A stretch of DNA of 64,000 nucleotides from Atopobium sp. (GCA_022732885.1 JAIJTS010000003.1:1-64000); one strand, 5' to 3'; shown: positions 16,781 to 26,215, counted from the first letter of the stretch. Notes: generated from the sequence alone by a model not told the origin. Program-made: numbers and translations.

Positions 16781-16808
16781 CAAAAAGCCGACACAACATG
16801 TCGGCTTT
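16781..16808 (-). terminator. terminator after the GlfT-like glycosyltransferase gene
   Basis: AAAGCCGACA (16784-16793) and TGTCGGCTTT (16799-16808) are perfect arms around CAACA. On the minus strand the stem runs into TTTTTG. It starts 5 nt after the stop codon. Confidence 0.92.
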
Positions 16809-16813
16809 GATTG

Positions 16814-17803
16814 CTAGTCTAGTGGAGGCTGTGGCCGCCAGGTTGCATCTTTATAAATAAGGCGTGCATCCTTCCAACCCTTTATAAGGCGAGAAAGACC
16901 AGACGAGAAGTGCGCTCTATCAACCAAGATGAGTCGAATAATCTCTTTTGCAAAGGTAAGCGCAGTGCCAACGCCAAAGAGCACGGAATTGTAATCACCA
17001 TGAACCTGGAAGTAACGGGCAATATAGCCTCGATTACGTGTGATGTAATAGCGCGTCATATCAGAGGTTGAATTAAGCTGACGCACAGAGCCAATACTTT
17101 GACCAGGAACTTCTCGACATCTTGAAAGAACAAAATCTGGAATCAAAATTGGCTGCGTAACCTTACTGGCTAAATAGCCATACAAAGCATCATCCCAGTA
17201 GATAAAAAAGCGCGCATCAGGCAGACCAATCTTCTGCACTACAGAACGCTTAAAGCAGGCGCCCTCAAAACACATAACGTTGCACTTGCGATAAGACACG
17301 CCGTCAAAGCCAGCCTTTGCCAGAGGATTGTAAATGCCCAAAGAGGTACTAAAGCGATACTGCCAGAAGAAAGGACCACCGTCAAAGTCGTAGCGCTGAC
17401 CCTGGATAACCTCGGCCTTATCTGACCAAGCATCAAGCTTATCAAGGCCGTCAGGCAGCACAGCTACGTCATCGTCCATAACCCAGAACCACTCAGCGCC
17501 CAGCTCATAGCCTACCCGTACGCCCTCAGAGAAGCCGCCGGAGCCTCCAGTATTTTGCTCCATAGGTACATAGCGCACGCGATTAATACCACCGTGAACG
17601 TCAGGATCTGCAGTGGTTTCTCCCCACAAGGTTTTGACCTTCTCGGAAAACTCAGATACAAGCGAGGCTGTTTCAGAAGAGTTTTCATTGTCCACAACAA
17701 TAATGCGCCATGGAGCCTGATTCAGCTGCGTAATGGAATTTAGCAGGTTAGAGAGAAGTTCCTGGCGTTTGAACGTGACTATGACAAGGGCAGTACGCTT
17801 CAT
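16814..17803 (-). CDS. GT2 glycosyltransferase, GlfT1/rhamnosyl-transferase-like
   Basis: This 329-residue GT-A enzyme starts ALVIVTFKRQELLSNLLNSI. It shows VVDNENSS for the nucleotide, the QNTGGSGGFSEG loop typical of galactofuranosyl/rhamnosyl transferases, and the metal-binding WVMDDDV near residue 108. ARFFIYWDDALYG supplies the likely catalytic base region. It probably adds a sugar to a lipid-linked surface polysaccharide at the inner membrane. It is divergent from the next glycosyltransferase gene. GGGGAAAT precedes the ATG. Confidence 0.9.
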   Translation of the reverse strand: MKRTALVIVTFKRQELLSNLLNSITQLNQAPWRIIVVDNENSSETASLVSEFSEKVKTLWGETTADPDVHGGINRVRYVPMEQNTGGSGGFSEGVRVGYELGAEWFWVMDDDVAVLPDGLDKLDAWSDKAEVIQGQRYDFDGGPFFWQYRFSTSLGIYNPLAKAGFDGVSYRKCNVMCFEGACFKRSVVQKIGLPDARFFIYWDDALYGYLASKVTQPILIPDFVLSRCREVPGQSIGSVRQLNSTSDMTRYYITRNRGYIARYFQVHGDYNSVLFGVGTALTFAKEIIRLILVDRAHFSSGLSRLIKGWKDARLIYKDATWRPQPPLD

Positions 17804-17875
17804 ATTTCCCCAAAATGTGACTTGGTGAGTGGGTTAGTGCCTTATAGTATAAAGCAGCAAACAAAAGGAGTTTAG

Positions 17876-19042
17876 ATGAGTCACGCTCAAAACCAACAAC
17901 CTTTGGTTTCTCTTGTAGTGCCAATCTACAATGTTGCAGACTATCTTGAGCAATGCCTGGCAAGTATTCAGGCACAAAGCTATACAAACTTGGAAATTAT
18001 CTGCTTAAACGATGGTTCAACTGACTCGTCTTTGTCTCTTTTAGAAGCACATGCCACACGTGATGGCCGCATTAGTATCATTAATAAAGAAAATGAGGGC
18101 TACGGAAAAACATGTAATCGAGGCATTGCTGCAGCTCACGGTACATGGATAGGTATTGTTGAGCCTGATGATTACCTTGAGCCAACTATGGTTCAAGAGC
18201 TTGTTGATCTTATCCAGGCAAATGGTGGAGAAAACCAAGTAGACATTGCACGCTCTGCGTATTGGCGCGTATTTGGCAATCAGAAAAACGGGCGAGCGGG
18301 AGCAAAGACAGCGGTAAAAACTGGTACCACCTCACTTGAGTACAGAATTCCCTGCGCTTATAAAGGTCGCGTCAAACCCAAGCAGCAGCCTTGTTCTATT
18401 GATCAGATGGCACAGCTTCTGTTGCACCATCCCGCCATTTGGACGGCACTCTATCGTAAGGAATTCTTGACCCAGAACAACATCGGCTTCACAGAAGTCC
18501 CCGGTGCAGGCTGGGTAGACAATCCCTTCCTCATTGCTTCGCATTGTTGTGGAGCCCGCTTGGTGTACACAGACTCTGCACTCTACAACTATCGCGAGAA
18601 TGGCTATGCGGAAGCAGCTGCTTTTACACAGCGTCAGCCTAAAATTCCACTTGAGCGCTGGAACGACATGATGGATATCGTAGATGCGCGCACTATCACC
18701 TCAAGGGTGGTGCTAAACGCACTCACTCTGCGCGGTATCAACTACGCGTTGCTTACAAAAGACGCTCTTACCTGGCGAGAAAAACATGATGCTGCAGGTG
18801 AGATTGACTCAGAAGTACTTGAGCTTCTCGCCAAGAGCTTTGAACGTATGGATGTAAAGCGTGTGTTTGACAACCCCGCAATCTCAAGCTCTGGAAAAGC
18901 ATTTTTTGCACAGGTACGAGGTATTGCTTTGCCAAAAGATGATACGTTTGCTCGCTATGCATATCTAACCAAAGAGGGGTTCTTCCGTCTCAAAAATGAC
19001 GGCATAACACAAACCTTTAAATCGTTATGGCACAGACACTAA
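17876..19042 (+). CDS. GT2 glycosyltransferase
   Basis: This 388-residue family-2 transferase begins SLVVPIYNVADYLEQCL, then shows CLNDGSTDSSLSLLE and the metal-binding region VEPDDYLEP, in which EPDD replaces the usual DSDD. RAGAGWVDNPF (PGAGWVDNPFL here) is the acceptor-side motif seen in capsule/teichoic-acid type enzymes. It is one of only two plus-strand genes in the window. AAGGAG lies 6 nt before the ATG. The substrate is unknown; the cluster suggests cell-surface glycan synthesis. Confidence 0.88.
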   Translation: MSHAQNQQPLVSLVVPIYNVADYLEQCLASIQAQSYTNLEIICLNDGSTDSSLSLLEAHATRDGRISIINKENEGYGKTCNRGIAAAHGTWIGIVEPDDYLEPTMVQELVDLIQANGGENQVDIARSAYWRVFGNQKNGRAGAKTAVKTGTTSLEYRIPCAYKGRVKPKQQPCSIDQMAQLLLHHPAIWTALYRKEFLTQNNIGFTEVPGAGWVDNPFLIASHCCGARLVYTDSALYNYRENGYAEAAAFTQRQPKIPLERWNDMMDIVDARTITSRVVLNALTLRGINYALLTKDALTWREKHDAAGEIDSEVLELLAKSFERMDVKRVFDNPAISSSGKAFFAQVRGIALPKDDTFARYAYLTKEGFFRLKNDGITQTFKSLWHRH

Positions 19043-19079
19043 AACGAGTCTGAAGTTAGTATGCAAGTTTTGACATTAC

Positions 19080-20123
19080 TTACACAAGCGGTATGCGCAT
19101 AAAACGTGCATACCATACAGCTCTACGCGCACAGGCATAGCGTACCTGAGTTGTAGTGGAAAAAATTGCGCCAAGCAAAGCGTGAGCAACTAATTTTGAA
19201 GAAGTAGCTTCGGTAACTATAAGGTGCGCCACAGGATTAGAAAGAATCTTAAAAATAAGAGCTTCCTTTTCTTCAGGGCTCAACTGAGTCTCTTTGTTAA
19301 AAACAGCGTTCATTCTTTTAAGAAGCTTACCAATCAAATAACGACTGATTGACCTATTAATCTTCTTTGAGTCTGCAAAACCAAGGTACTTTGCAAGAGC
19401 CATAAGCGCCTGACGTTCTTGGGCAAGTTTTTCCATAGAAACAGTACTGTCTTCTTCAATTGTCTTAGAAGAAACCTCTGGTATATCTACAAAAATAGCT
19501 TCTGAAGCATACGTAGTGTTTTTTGCAATCTCAAAACAATAACTTACAAAATTAAATTCACCATCAGTTTCTGGCTCATGTTTGATATCAGCCAAAAGAC
19601 GCGTTGAGCAAAGCTTTCCGCTCATAGAAGTCAAATAAGGAAGCTGCGACTCATCAAAAGCCTGCGACAACAAAGAGGTTTTTACACCAAAGACCCTTTT
19701 GCATTCCTTAAGTGAATGAGGGGTTTTCATATGAGCAATAACAATATCAGCTTCTTTAGATGATCCAACGGGACCAAGCGCCGTAGCTGCTGTATAAAGC
19801 TCCTGCAAAACATGGGGATTAAATCTATAAGAAGGTTCAGTTGTAAGCGTATAAGCACCACGAGCTCGTCCTTGAGCAATTTCAAGCGCAACGAAATGAC
19901 TAATACCAGATTGGCATAACACGTCTAAACGAGGTTCTTGATTAGCAAGATTATCCAACATACGTGCAATGTGAGGATCAGAGCTATTATCAACAATAAT
20001 GAGCTCCCAATGTGGATATGTTTGCTCTTGAAGTTGCTTGATTACCGTTCTGATAGCATCGGCATCATTATCCGTAGCCATAAGAACTGAAATCATTTGT
20101 GGATTGTATGAGCGTTCGTGCAT
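19080..20123 (-). CDS. divergent GT2-like protein lacking the DxD motif
   Basis: This 347-residue protein has a clear GT2 start (MISVLMATDNDADAIRTVIK, then ELIIVDNSSDPHI). Where active enzymes carry the metal-binding DxD, it reads TLTTEPSYRFNPHVL. The C-terminal half is alpha-helical and unlike its neighbours. It may be inactive, use an unusual metal site or act as a partner of the two flanking transferases. AGGGA lies 7 nt before the ATG. It converges with the plus-strand transferase; no clear terminator separates them. Confidence 0.7.
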   Translation of the reverse strand: MHERSYNPQMISVLMATDNDADAIRTVIKQLQEQTYPHWELIIVDNSSDPHIARMLDNLANQEPRLDVLCQSGISHFVALEIAQGRARGAYTLTTEPSYRFNPHVLQELYTAATALGPVGSSKEADIVIAHMKTPHSLKECKRVFGVKTSLLSQAFDESQLPYLTSMSGKLCSTRLLADIKHEPETDGEFNFVSYCFEIAKNTTYASEAIFVDIPEVSSKTIEEDSTVSMEKLAQERQALMALAKYLGFADSKKINRSISRYLIGKLLKRMNAVFNKETQLSPEEKEALIFKILSNPVAHLIVTEATSSKLVAHALLGAIFSTTTQVRYACARRAVWYARFMRIPLV

Positions 20124-20300
20124 TCCACATCCCTAAACTGGTTCTAATTTTTTGATACCAGTTTACCTATAAAAAGTGAATTGAAAAAGACACTTTTATT
20201 TCATCAAAGTCTTTCCACATAACTCATTTAATCATCTGCTGTTATATAGATATATGGCTTAATCTATATACCATCTTTCTTCATTAAACAGCCAAAACAA

Positions 20301-21041
20301 CTAGACAAGCATGCCAACTAGTTTTCCTAAAGCCGTAGCGTCAACGGTGGTACCATTCGTACCTTCAACAACAGGAGCGTCATCGTGTGCAAGATTTGAA
20401 ATACCAATTGGCTGCACTATCTCAGCAAGCTCAAGAAGCTGATTAGGCTTCATGTCGGTAATCATAGATGACAAAAGGCCAGAGGCATTACTTACCAGCG
20501 AGCGAGCTCCCGAACCATGTAGTGTGGAAATTTTATCCCAAACATCATCAGTAGCTATGATAATGTGCGTAATCTTAATGTTTGTAGCTGAAGCCAATGC
20601 GCTGACAAAAGCACTCTGTCCATCATTTTTGTAACTATCAGACAATGCCTTAGCTTCTGAATTTGATTCCACATATACATCAGTGGGAATTGAAACTAAA
20701 TGACCAGTGCCCTGCGTACGATTAATAATCAAAAGCTGTACAGACTGAAGCGTTGACTCCCCTGCATTAAGTGAATTTGTACTGATAACGGCATACGTAA
20801 GAAAATCATCTTTAGACGGTGTGGTGCCATCTGGATTACCCGAGATACTTTGACTTTTTACAGCCTTATTGAGTCCATGATCGCCCAAGTGAGATTCGAG
20901 CTGCACACGCTCCCAAATAGTCATCACAACAATACCCACAAGTACAGCAACAATTACTATTACAGCAAAACCAATCACATTGGTATAAGGATTTTCGCGT
21001 GGGACATCATTGCGCTCAAATCTTTCTCTTTTCCTAAACAT
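20301..21041 (-). CDS. membrane-anchored LCP-like (LytR-CpsA-Psr) protein, degenerate
   Basis: This 246-residue protein has a charged N-terminus (MFRKRERFERNDV), one membrane helix (about residues 22-45) and an extracytoplasmic domain. The segment QLLIINRTQGTGHLVSIPTD resembles the core of LCP ligases, which attach glycans to the cell wall. The invariant Arg of SIPRD is Thr here and the usual Asp before the strand is missing, so catalytic function is doubtful. GTG at 21065 is possible, but AGGGG before the ATG at 21041 is the better start. It lies beside the glycosyltransferase genes. Confidence 0.65.
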   Translation of the reverse strand: MFRKRERFERNDVPRENPYTNVIGFAVIVIVAVLVGIVVMTIWERVQLESHLGDHGLNKAVKSQSISGNPDGTTPSKDDFLTYAVISTNSLNAGESTLQSVQLLIINRTQGTGHLVSIPTDVYVESNSEAKALSDSYKNDGQSAFVSALASATNIKITHIIIATDDVWDKISTLHGSGARSLVSNASGLLSSMITDMKPNQLLELAEIVQPIGISNLAHDDAPVVEGTNGTTVDATALGKLVGMLV

Positions 21042-21227
21042 CTTGGCCCCTGTTTCACTGAACACCAGCTCTGCAAAAGCTTATAGAAAACACTTTTTTA
21101 TATGATGCTATTTCTTTGCTAGGAAAACTACTGCGCACGATATAAATGGTAGAAAAGACTTCGTAAACGGCGCAAAATCAATAGGATAAATAAGCGTAAA
21201 CAACTTGGGCTTGAAGAGCTCTATGCG

Positions 21228-22112
21228 CTACCAAGCGTGCAATATACCTTCTGGATAACGTACATCCACAAACGTGAGACCTTGAGCAGGCGCACAACTT
21301 CCAGCAGCAATTCTATTCTGAGCAGCTAAAACTTCATCAATCCATGCAACAGGCCTGTGACCTCGACCAATCTCAACTAATGTACCCACAATAGTACGTA
21401 CCATATTGTGCAGAAAGGCATTGCCTGTGATATCAACTGCAATGAGTTTCTCGCCAGCCTCTTCAATTTCTTCAACCGTAAGACGCTCAACAAACCGGTG
21501 CGTTTGCTTTCCTTCAGCAGAAATTGCCTTACAGAAGCTCTTAAAGTCATGCTCTCCCACCAGAGCCTGCGCCGCCTTATCCATAAGGTCTGCATCTAAG
21601 TGGCCGTTATACCACCACACATGATTCCAACCCAGAACAGGACGAGCGCTACCCGCACAGATACGATAGCAATACGAACGTGCCAGGGCATCAAAACGTG
21701 CCGAGAAACCCTGTGGGGCGCGGAAGAGTTGTCGGATAGAGATGTCGTCATCGGTCAGAGCGGTAAGCGAGCGAATGAGTTTCTCGCCAGACAGCGTCAG
21801 CTCAGCGCCGTACACAGGAAGGCTCACGTACTGTGCCTGAGCGTGCACGCCAGCGTCGGTTCTGCCCGCGCAGGTAAGCTCAACCTCTCTGCGCAAAACT
21901 GTCTCAAGAGCACGGCGAAGGTCTCCGGCCACGGTTCGCTGCGTGGGCTGCTCGGCAAAGCCGCAAAAAGCGGCACCGCGATAGCCCAGCTTGATAACAA
22001 GCGTAGCTTCAGACTCAGATAACGTCTCAGAAGCTGAGAGCTCAGCAAAAGACGTATTGAATGCATCAACGCTGCAGTTTAATGCATTGTTCTGTGATAT
22101 GACTGAGTTCAT
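21228..22112 (-). CDS. truA: tRNA pseudouridine(38-40) synthase TruA
   Basis: It converts uridines 38-40 of tRNA anticodon stems to pseudouridine. The catalytic Asp is in CAGRTDAGVHA, and GNAFLHNMVRTIVGTL is the second conserved block. The protein has 294 residues, including about 35 before the core strand ATLVIKLGYRG, longer than most. GGGAG 4 nt before the first ATG supports the longer form. The gene ends the ecfA-ecfT-truA run. Two exact copies of TTTCTCGCCA fall inside it (21447 and 21780). Confidence 0.95.
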   Translation of the reverse strand: MNSVISQNNALNCSVDAFNTSFAELSASETLSESEATLVIKLGYRGAAFCGFAEQPTQRTVAGDLRRALETVLRREVELTCAGRTDAGVHAQAQYVSLPVYGAELTLSGEKLIRSLTALTDDDISIRQLFRAPQGFSARFDALARSYCYRICAGSARPVLGWNHVWWYNGHLDADLMDKAAQALVGEHDFKSFCKAISAEGKQTHRFVERLTVEEIEEAGEKLIAVDITGNAFLHNMVRTIVGTLVEIGRGHRPVAWIDEVLAAQNRIAAGSCAPAQGLTFVDVRYPEGILHAW

Positions 22113-22199
22113 GAAGCTCCCAAAACTTATGACGTATTAGCTCTGATTGTATCGTAGGCTCAAGGTAGGTGCACTCCATACAGGAGCAAGATCGTAGAT

Positions 22200-22976
22200 T
22201 TATAGCATTACAAGACAGGCACACAAAGCAATCCACAGAAGCAAGATTACCCAATCTACAAGCCGCATTTTTGCGGAGATACGCGTACGTTTTGCTGCAC
22301 CAAGACAGCGATCTGTCATTGTTTGCGCCATTTGATCAGCACGCTGAAATAACGATATGGTCAGCGGTACCAAAAGCGTAAACCATTTTTTGATTCGTTC
22401 AACAATACTGCCCGATTCAAAATTAAACCCGCGCGCCCTCTGAGCTTGTCTGATTCTGTCAAGCTCTTCTAAGGTAAGAGGAATTGACCTCAGCGCAATT
22501 GAAAGCACAATACTTACGCCATCAACATCAATACGAATAAAGCGCAGAGGCAACAACAATACACAAAAGCCATCCGCTAGCTGTGTGGGCGTTGTTGTTG
22601 ATGCTACCGACAAAACCAACGCCAAAGCAAGGAGCACACGAGCAATAGCAACAGTACTTCTGTAAAAACCTGCTACAGATAATCCGACTGATTCAGAAAA
22701 AATAATATCGGGATGTCCAATAAATACCAGCGTATTAGCCACAAATGATATAAGCAAAATAAAAGCTGCGGGCTTTACCACACGCATAAACTCCAACAAG
22801 CTTACACGAGCGCTCCACAAAAGACTCACGCAAATCAAAGTAAATGCAATAAACGCAAGAGGCTCCTGTATATAAAAAAGAATAACAATGCCCACAAGAG
22901 TGGCAACAATTTTTGTCTGAGCTGCCAATAAGGTAAGCGGAATGCGTTTAAGCTGAGCTTGGGAGCTTCTAAACAT
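22200..22976 (-). CDS. ecfT: ECF transporter transmembrane subunit EcfT
   Basis: This 258-residue protein couples the ATPases to vitamin-binding S components in the inner membrane. It has several hydrophobic helices and the coupling helix with the classic ALRSIPLTLEELDRIRQAQ followed by RARGF. The frame starts earlier, but GGAGG six nt before the ATG at 22976 sets the start, which overlaps the ecfA stop by 8 nt. No S-component gene is present, which fits a group II module shared by several substrates. Confidence 0.93.
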   Translation of the reverse strand: MFRSSQAQLKRIPLTLLAAQTKIVATLVGIVILFYIQEPLAFIAFTLICVSLLWSARVSLLEFMRVVKPAAFILLISFVANTLVFIGHPDIIFSESVGLSVAGFYRSTVAIARVLLALALVLSVASTTTPTQLADGFCVLLLPLRFIRIDVDGVSIVLSIALRSIPLTLEELDRIRQAQRARGFNFESGSIVERIKKWFTLLVPLTISLFQRADQMAQTMTDRCLGAAKRTRISAKMRLVDWVILLLWIALCACLVML

Positions 22977-24681
22977 GACAAGCCTCCAAAAGCTCATGCA
23001 ATACACTTACAAACAAAGGACAATCAAGTTGCGCGGCTTTATAGACCTCTGGATTTGTCTGTGCTTCTTGTACGTTAACGTCTGCAACAACACGGCCCTT
23101 CTGAAGAAATACCACTCGGTCAGCAAAAGGAAGCCATTCGCTTACATCGTGAGTGATTGCAAGAACCGCCTTACCCTCATTTGCCAACTCACGACCAAGG
23201 TGCAGAACCTGAGACCGCGCCTTGCCGTCAAGCCCAGACGTTGCCTCATCAAACACCAGCGCATACGTTGCACAGGCAAGCGTTCCTGCAAGTGCAGCGC
23301 GACGAGCTTGACCGCCAGAAAGCGTCAGTGGAGACGCGCCCAAGACCTGCTGATCCAAACCAACACGTTCTGCTGCATACACAACAAGCGCCTCAACATC
23401 ATCTGGCGAGAAACCCTTGTTAGTTGGGCCAAACGCAATATCTTCAGCAACACTGTTGGCAAAAAGTTGTTCTTGTGGCCGCTGAAAACACATGCCGACG
23501 TCTCCAGGACGCACCAGTCGAGCATCAATGGTTGCATGACCAGTATTGGCCTCTATAAGGCCAGCGGCTATTCGAGCACAGGTTGTTTTTCCAGAGCCAG
23601 AAGCGCCTACTAAGACAATAAGCTCTCCTGTAAAAGAAAGCGATACATCATGCAGGACAGGTTTATCAAACGCATGAGATACGCCACAAACCGATAGCTC
23701 ATGCTCTTCTCCAAGCGCCTGAGCTCCGTCATACTTGGCTGCTCGCACTACCTCAAGGGCGCGTTGGTAGACAAGTGTGTCCAGAGCGTCAAACGCAAGG
23801 TCATTCTGTACAAGAAACTCAACAAACTCTGATGTATTAAAAGCCGTATCAAAGTTGAAGCCAGCCTGTGCTGCTAAATGAGCGGTTGCAGTGAGTGAAT
23901 CGTCAAAACCAGCGCTTGCGATTGCATGTTCATCTGAGAGAAACTCTGTGGGAGTTCCCGCCCAAACCAGATTACCTTTTTCCAAAACAAGTACTTGGTT
24001 AGCTCCAGGTAATGACTCAAATGAATGGGAAATCTCAAGCACACCTATACCGTTAGCAACAAGGTCATTCACTAGCTTTGAAAGGTGATTTCTGAATCGC
24101 GTATCAAGCTGAGCAAACGCCTCATCAAGCACCAAATAGCACGGACGCAATGAAAGTGCTGCTGCAATAGAAACAAGCTGCTGTTGGCCTCCAGAAAGCG
24201 TATGTGTAGGCGCATTAATCAAATCAGCAATACCACAGAGCTTAAGTGTTTGAGTAACGCGAGAAACAATCTCTTCTTTAGGCAAACCAAGATTAGCAGG
24301 TCCAAAGGCAACTTCGTCAAACACTGTTGCGCAAACAAGCTGAGCCGTTGGATCTTGGCGAACCATTCCTACAACAGAAGAAATCTGAGTAGAAGGCACT
24401 TCAGCAGTTGAAAAGCCGTCTATTAAAACCTCTCCAGATAAAGGAAAAAGTGATGCATTGCAAAGATTTGCAAGTGTTGACTTACCTGAACCATTCTGAC
24501 CAAGCACAACCGTTCTAGAACCAGGATTTAGGGTAAATGAAACGTTATTAAGGGTTAGTTCCATTGTGCGCGGAGATTGGCTCTCAGTAGCTCCTGCGGT
24601 ATCTTCAGAAGCAGAGTCAGTCATAGATTGTGCATCAGCTGGCGTACCATACACAAATGAAACGCTTTTGAACTCAATCAT
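22969..24681 (-). CDS. fused ECF transporter ATPase EcfA1-EcfA2
   Basis: This 570-residue protein contains both ECF ATPases in one chain. The first half has Walker A VLGQNGSGKST, signature TLSGGQQQL and Walker B YLVLDEAFAQLD. The second half has LVGASGSGKTT, LTLSGGQARRAALAG and LVFDEATSGLD. In many bacteria these are two genes, so the fusion is notable. It energises vitamin or metal uptake together with EcfT, whose gene it overlaps. GGAGGG precedes the ATG. The gene follows rplQ after a terminator, as in the common rpoA-rplQ-ecf-truA order. Confidence 0.95.
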   Translation of the reverse strand: MIEFKSVSFVYGTPADAQSMTDSASEDTAGATESQSPRTMELTLNNVSFTLNPGSRTVVLGQNGSGKSTLANLCNASLFPLSGEVLIDGFSTAEVPSTQISSVVGMVRQDPTAQLVCATVFDEVAFGPANLGLPKEEIVSRVTQTLKLCGIADLINAPTHTLSGGQQQLVSIAAALSLRPCYLVLDEAFAQLDTRFRNHLSKLVNDLVANGIGVLEISHSFESLPGANQVLVLEKGNLVWAGTPTEFLSDEHAIASAGFDDSLTATAHLAAQAGFNFDTAFNTSEFVEFLVQNDLAFDALDTLVYQRALEVVRAAKYDGAQALGEEHELSVCGVSHAFDKPVLHDVSLSFTGELIVLVGASGSGKTTCARIAAGLIEANTGHATIDARLVRPGDVGMCFQRPQEQLFANSVAEDIAFGPTNKGFSPDDVEALVVYAAERVGLDQQVLGASPLTLSGGQARRAALAGTLACATYALVFDEATSGLDGKARSQVLHLGRELANEGKAVLAITHDVSEWLPFADRVVFLQKGRVVADVNVQEAQTNPEVYKAAQLDCPLFVSVLHELLEACHV

Positions 24682-24700
24682 GACAACCCTCCTTCATTTG

Positions 24701-24734
24701 AAAAAGAGGTCCCAGCAAAAAGCCAGGACCTCTT
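24701..24734 (-). terminator. terminator after rplQ
   Basis: AAGAGGTCC (24704-24712) pairs with GGACCTCTT (24726-24734) around a 13-nt loop. On the minus strand a TTTTT run follows the stem. It ends the large ribosomal operon before ecfA. Confidence 0.88.
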
Positions 24735-24754
24735 CAGATTCACTTTGACAGAAG

Positions 24755-25240
24755 TTACTCTGCAGCCTCTTCGGTCTGCTCAGTCTCCTCTGCTGGAGCC
24801 TCGGTCTCCTCTTCCTTTACAGGAGCAGGAGCAACCTTGGTAGCCTTAGCCTTCTTGTTAGAAGCCTTTGGCTGAACAGGCTCGGTAACGAGCTCAAGGA
24901 TAACAACCTCAGAAGCGTCGCCCTTACGAGGACCAAGCTTCATGATGCGGGTGTAACCGCCGTTGCGGTCAGCCCACATACCCTGAGCAGCCTTGTCAAA
25001 TACCTCACGGACAAGCTCTGCGTTACCAACCTTGGCCATAGCAAGACGACGAGCGTGAAGGTCGCCGCGCTTTGCCCAAGTGATGACCTTGTCGACCTCG
25101 CCGCGAACTGCCTTAGCGCGGACGTCAAGAGTCTTAATACGATCGTTAGTGAAAAGGGCTTGGATCAGGCTCTTCTTGATGGCCTTGGTGTGGCTAGCAT
25201 CAGTACCAAGCTTCATGCCCCTCTTCTTATTGTGCCTCAT
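24755..25240 (-). CDS. rplQ: 50S ribosomal protein L17
   Basis: L17 lies at the exit side of the large subunit. The core is typical (MRHNKKRGMKLGTDASHTKA ... ALFTNDRIKT). At 161 residues it is longer than usual because of an acidic Lys/Ala/Glu-rich C-terminal tail of about 35 residues (ending EETEQTEEAAE), as in many Actinobacteria. It is the last gene of the spc/alpha operon, followed by a terminator. AGGAGA lies 10 nt before the ATG. Confidence 0.97.
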   Translation of the reverse strand: MRHNKKRGMKLGTDASHTKAIKKSLIQALFTNDRIKTLDVRAKAVRGEVDKVITWAKRGDLHARRLAMAKVGNAELVREVFDKAAQGMWADRNGGYTRIMKLGPRKGDASEVVILELVTEPVQPKASNKKAKATKVAPAPVKEEETEAPAEETEQTEEAAE

Positions 25241-25273
25241 AATTTACATTCTCCTATGCGTGACAAGGCGCGA

Positions 25274-26215
25274 CTAAGCCTTAAGGGACAGGCCCATGCT
25301 CTCGAGCTTTTCCTTGACTTCTTCAATAGACTTAACACCAAAGTTTCTGATGTTGAGAAGATCATTCTCAGAGAAATCAACGAGCTGACGGACAGAATGA
25401 ATTCCTGCACGCTTGAGGCAGTTGTAAGAACGGACGGAAAGGTCCAGATCCTCAACCTGCTTCTCAAGCTCGGAATCATCCTCGACATCTGCCTTAGCAA
25501 AAATCGAAGCCTCTTCCTGAGTCTCATCAAAATCAGTAAGTCCCATGAATGCGCTCATGTGCTGGTTAATGATGTTTGCAGCCTCAACGACAGCCTCACG
25601 AGGGCTGATTGCACCATTGGTCTCAACCTCAAGCACCAGACGATCATAGTCGGTGTGACGGCCAACACGGCAAGGCTCAACAGCCTTAGCGCAGCGGCGA
25701 ACAGGCGAGAAGATAGAATCAACGTGAATGAATCCAATTGGATCACTCTCGCGCTCGTTGTCCTCACCAGATACATAACCGCGACCATTACCAAGACGAA
25801 GTCTCATGGAAAGATGAGCTCCCTCAGCAAGAGTGCAAATGTGCTGAGCTGGATTAACCAGCTCATAGCCCATAGGAACATCAAGATCAGCACCAGTTAC
25901 AGTACAAGGACCATCAACAGAGATAGAAGCCTCAGCCTCATCAGAGTTGTTGGTGTTGCGGAAAACTAGCCCCTTAACGTTCAAAACGATGTCAGTAACG
26001 TCCTCATAGACGCCTTCAACCGTAGTGAACTCATGCTGAACGCCATCAATCTGGATGGCCTCAACCGCAGCTCCCTCAAGAGAGGAAAGCAGTACGCGGC
26101 GGAGGGAGTTGCCAAGCGTGTCACCATAGCCACGCTCAAGCGGCTCTACGCTCACACGAGCGACGTTTGCGCCGATTTCATCTACCGACACGTTTGGTCG
26201 GATAAATTCGGACAT
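25274..26215 (-). CDS. rpoA: RNA polymerase alpha subunit
   Basis: RpoA nucleates polymerase assembly and contacts UP elements and activators. The N-terminal dimerisation domain holds LERGYGDTLGNSLRRVLLSS. A short linker leads to the C-terminal domain with LDLSVRSYNCLKRAGI and NIRNFGVKSIEEVKEKL. It is 313 residues from the ATG at 26215, which is preceded by GGAGGTAGCA; the frame opens 12 nt earlier. It lies between rpsD and rplQ in the usual alpha operon order. Confidence 0.98.
   Translation of the reverse strand: MSEFIRPNVSVDEIGANVARVSVEPLERGYGDTLGNSLRRVLLSSLEGAAVEAIQIDGVQHEFTTVEGVYEDVTDIVLNVKGLVFRNTNNSDEAEASISVDGPCTVTGADLDVPMGYELVNPAQHICTLAEGAHLSMRLRLGNGRGYVSGEDNERESDPIGFIHVDSIFSPVRRCAKAVEPCRVGRHTDYDRLVLEVETNGAISPREAVVEAANIINQHMSAFMGLTDFDETQEEASIFAKADVEDDSELEKQVEDLDLSVRSYNCLKRAGIHSVRQLVDFSENDLLNIRNFGVKSIEEVKEKLESMGLSLKA

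Larger units (their letters stand above)
16393..16813. other. nrdD upstream region
   Basis: No gene is visible in this 421-bp stretch. It contains the two NrdR boxes (16526-16573), a repeated CCTAAGC (16465-16471 and 16477-16483) inside a GGTTCC/GGAACC inverted pair that could fold the nrdD leader, an A+T-rich section at 16590-16710, and the terminator of the next gene at 16781-16808. Confidence 0.6.

Noticed and set aside
20243..20270. TATATAGAT/ATCTATATA inverted repeat between two glycan-related genes
   Set aside because: Very A+T-rich arms in A+T-rich DNA and no T-run; could easily arise by chance.
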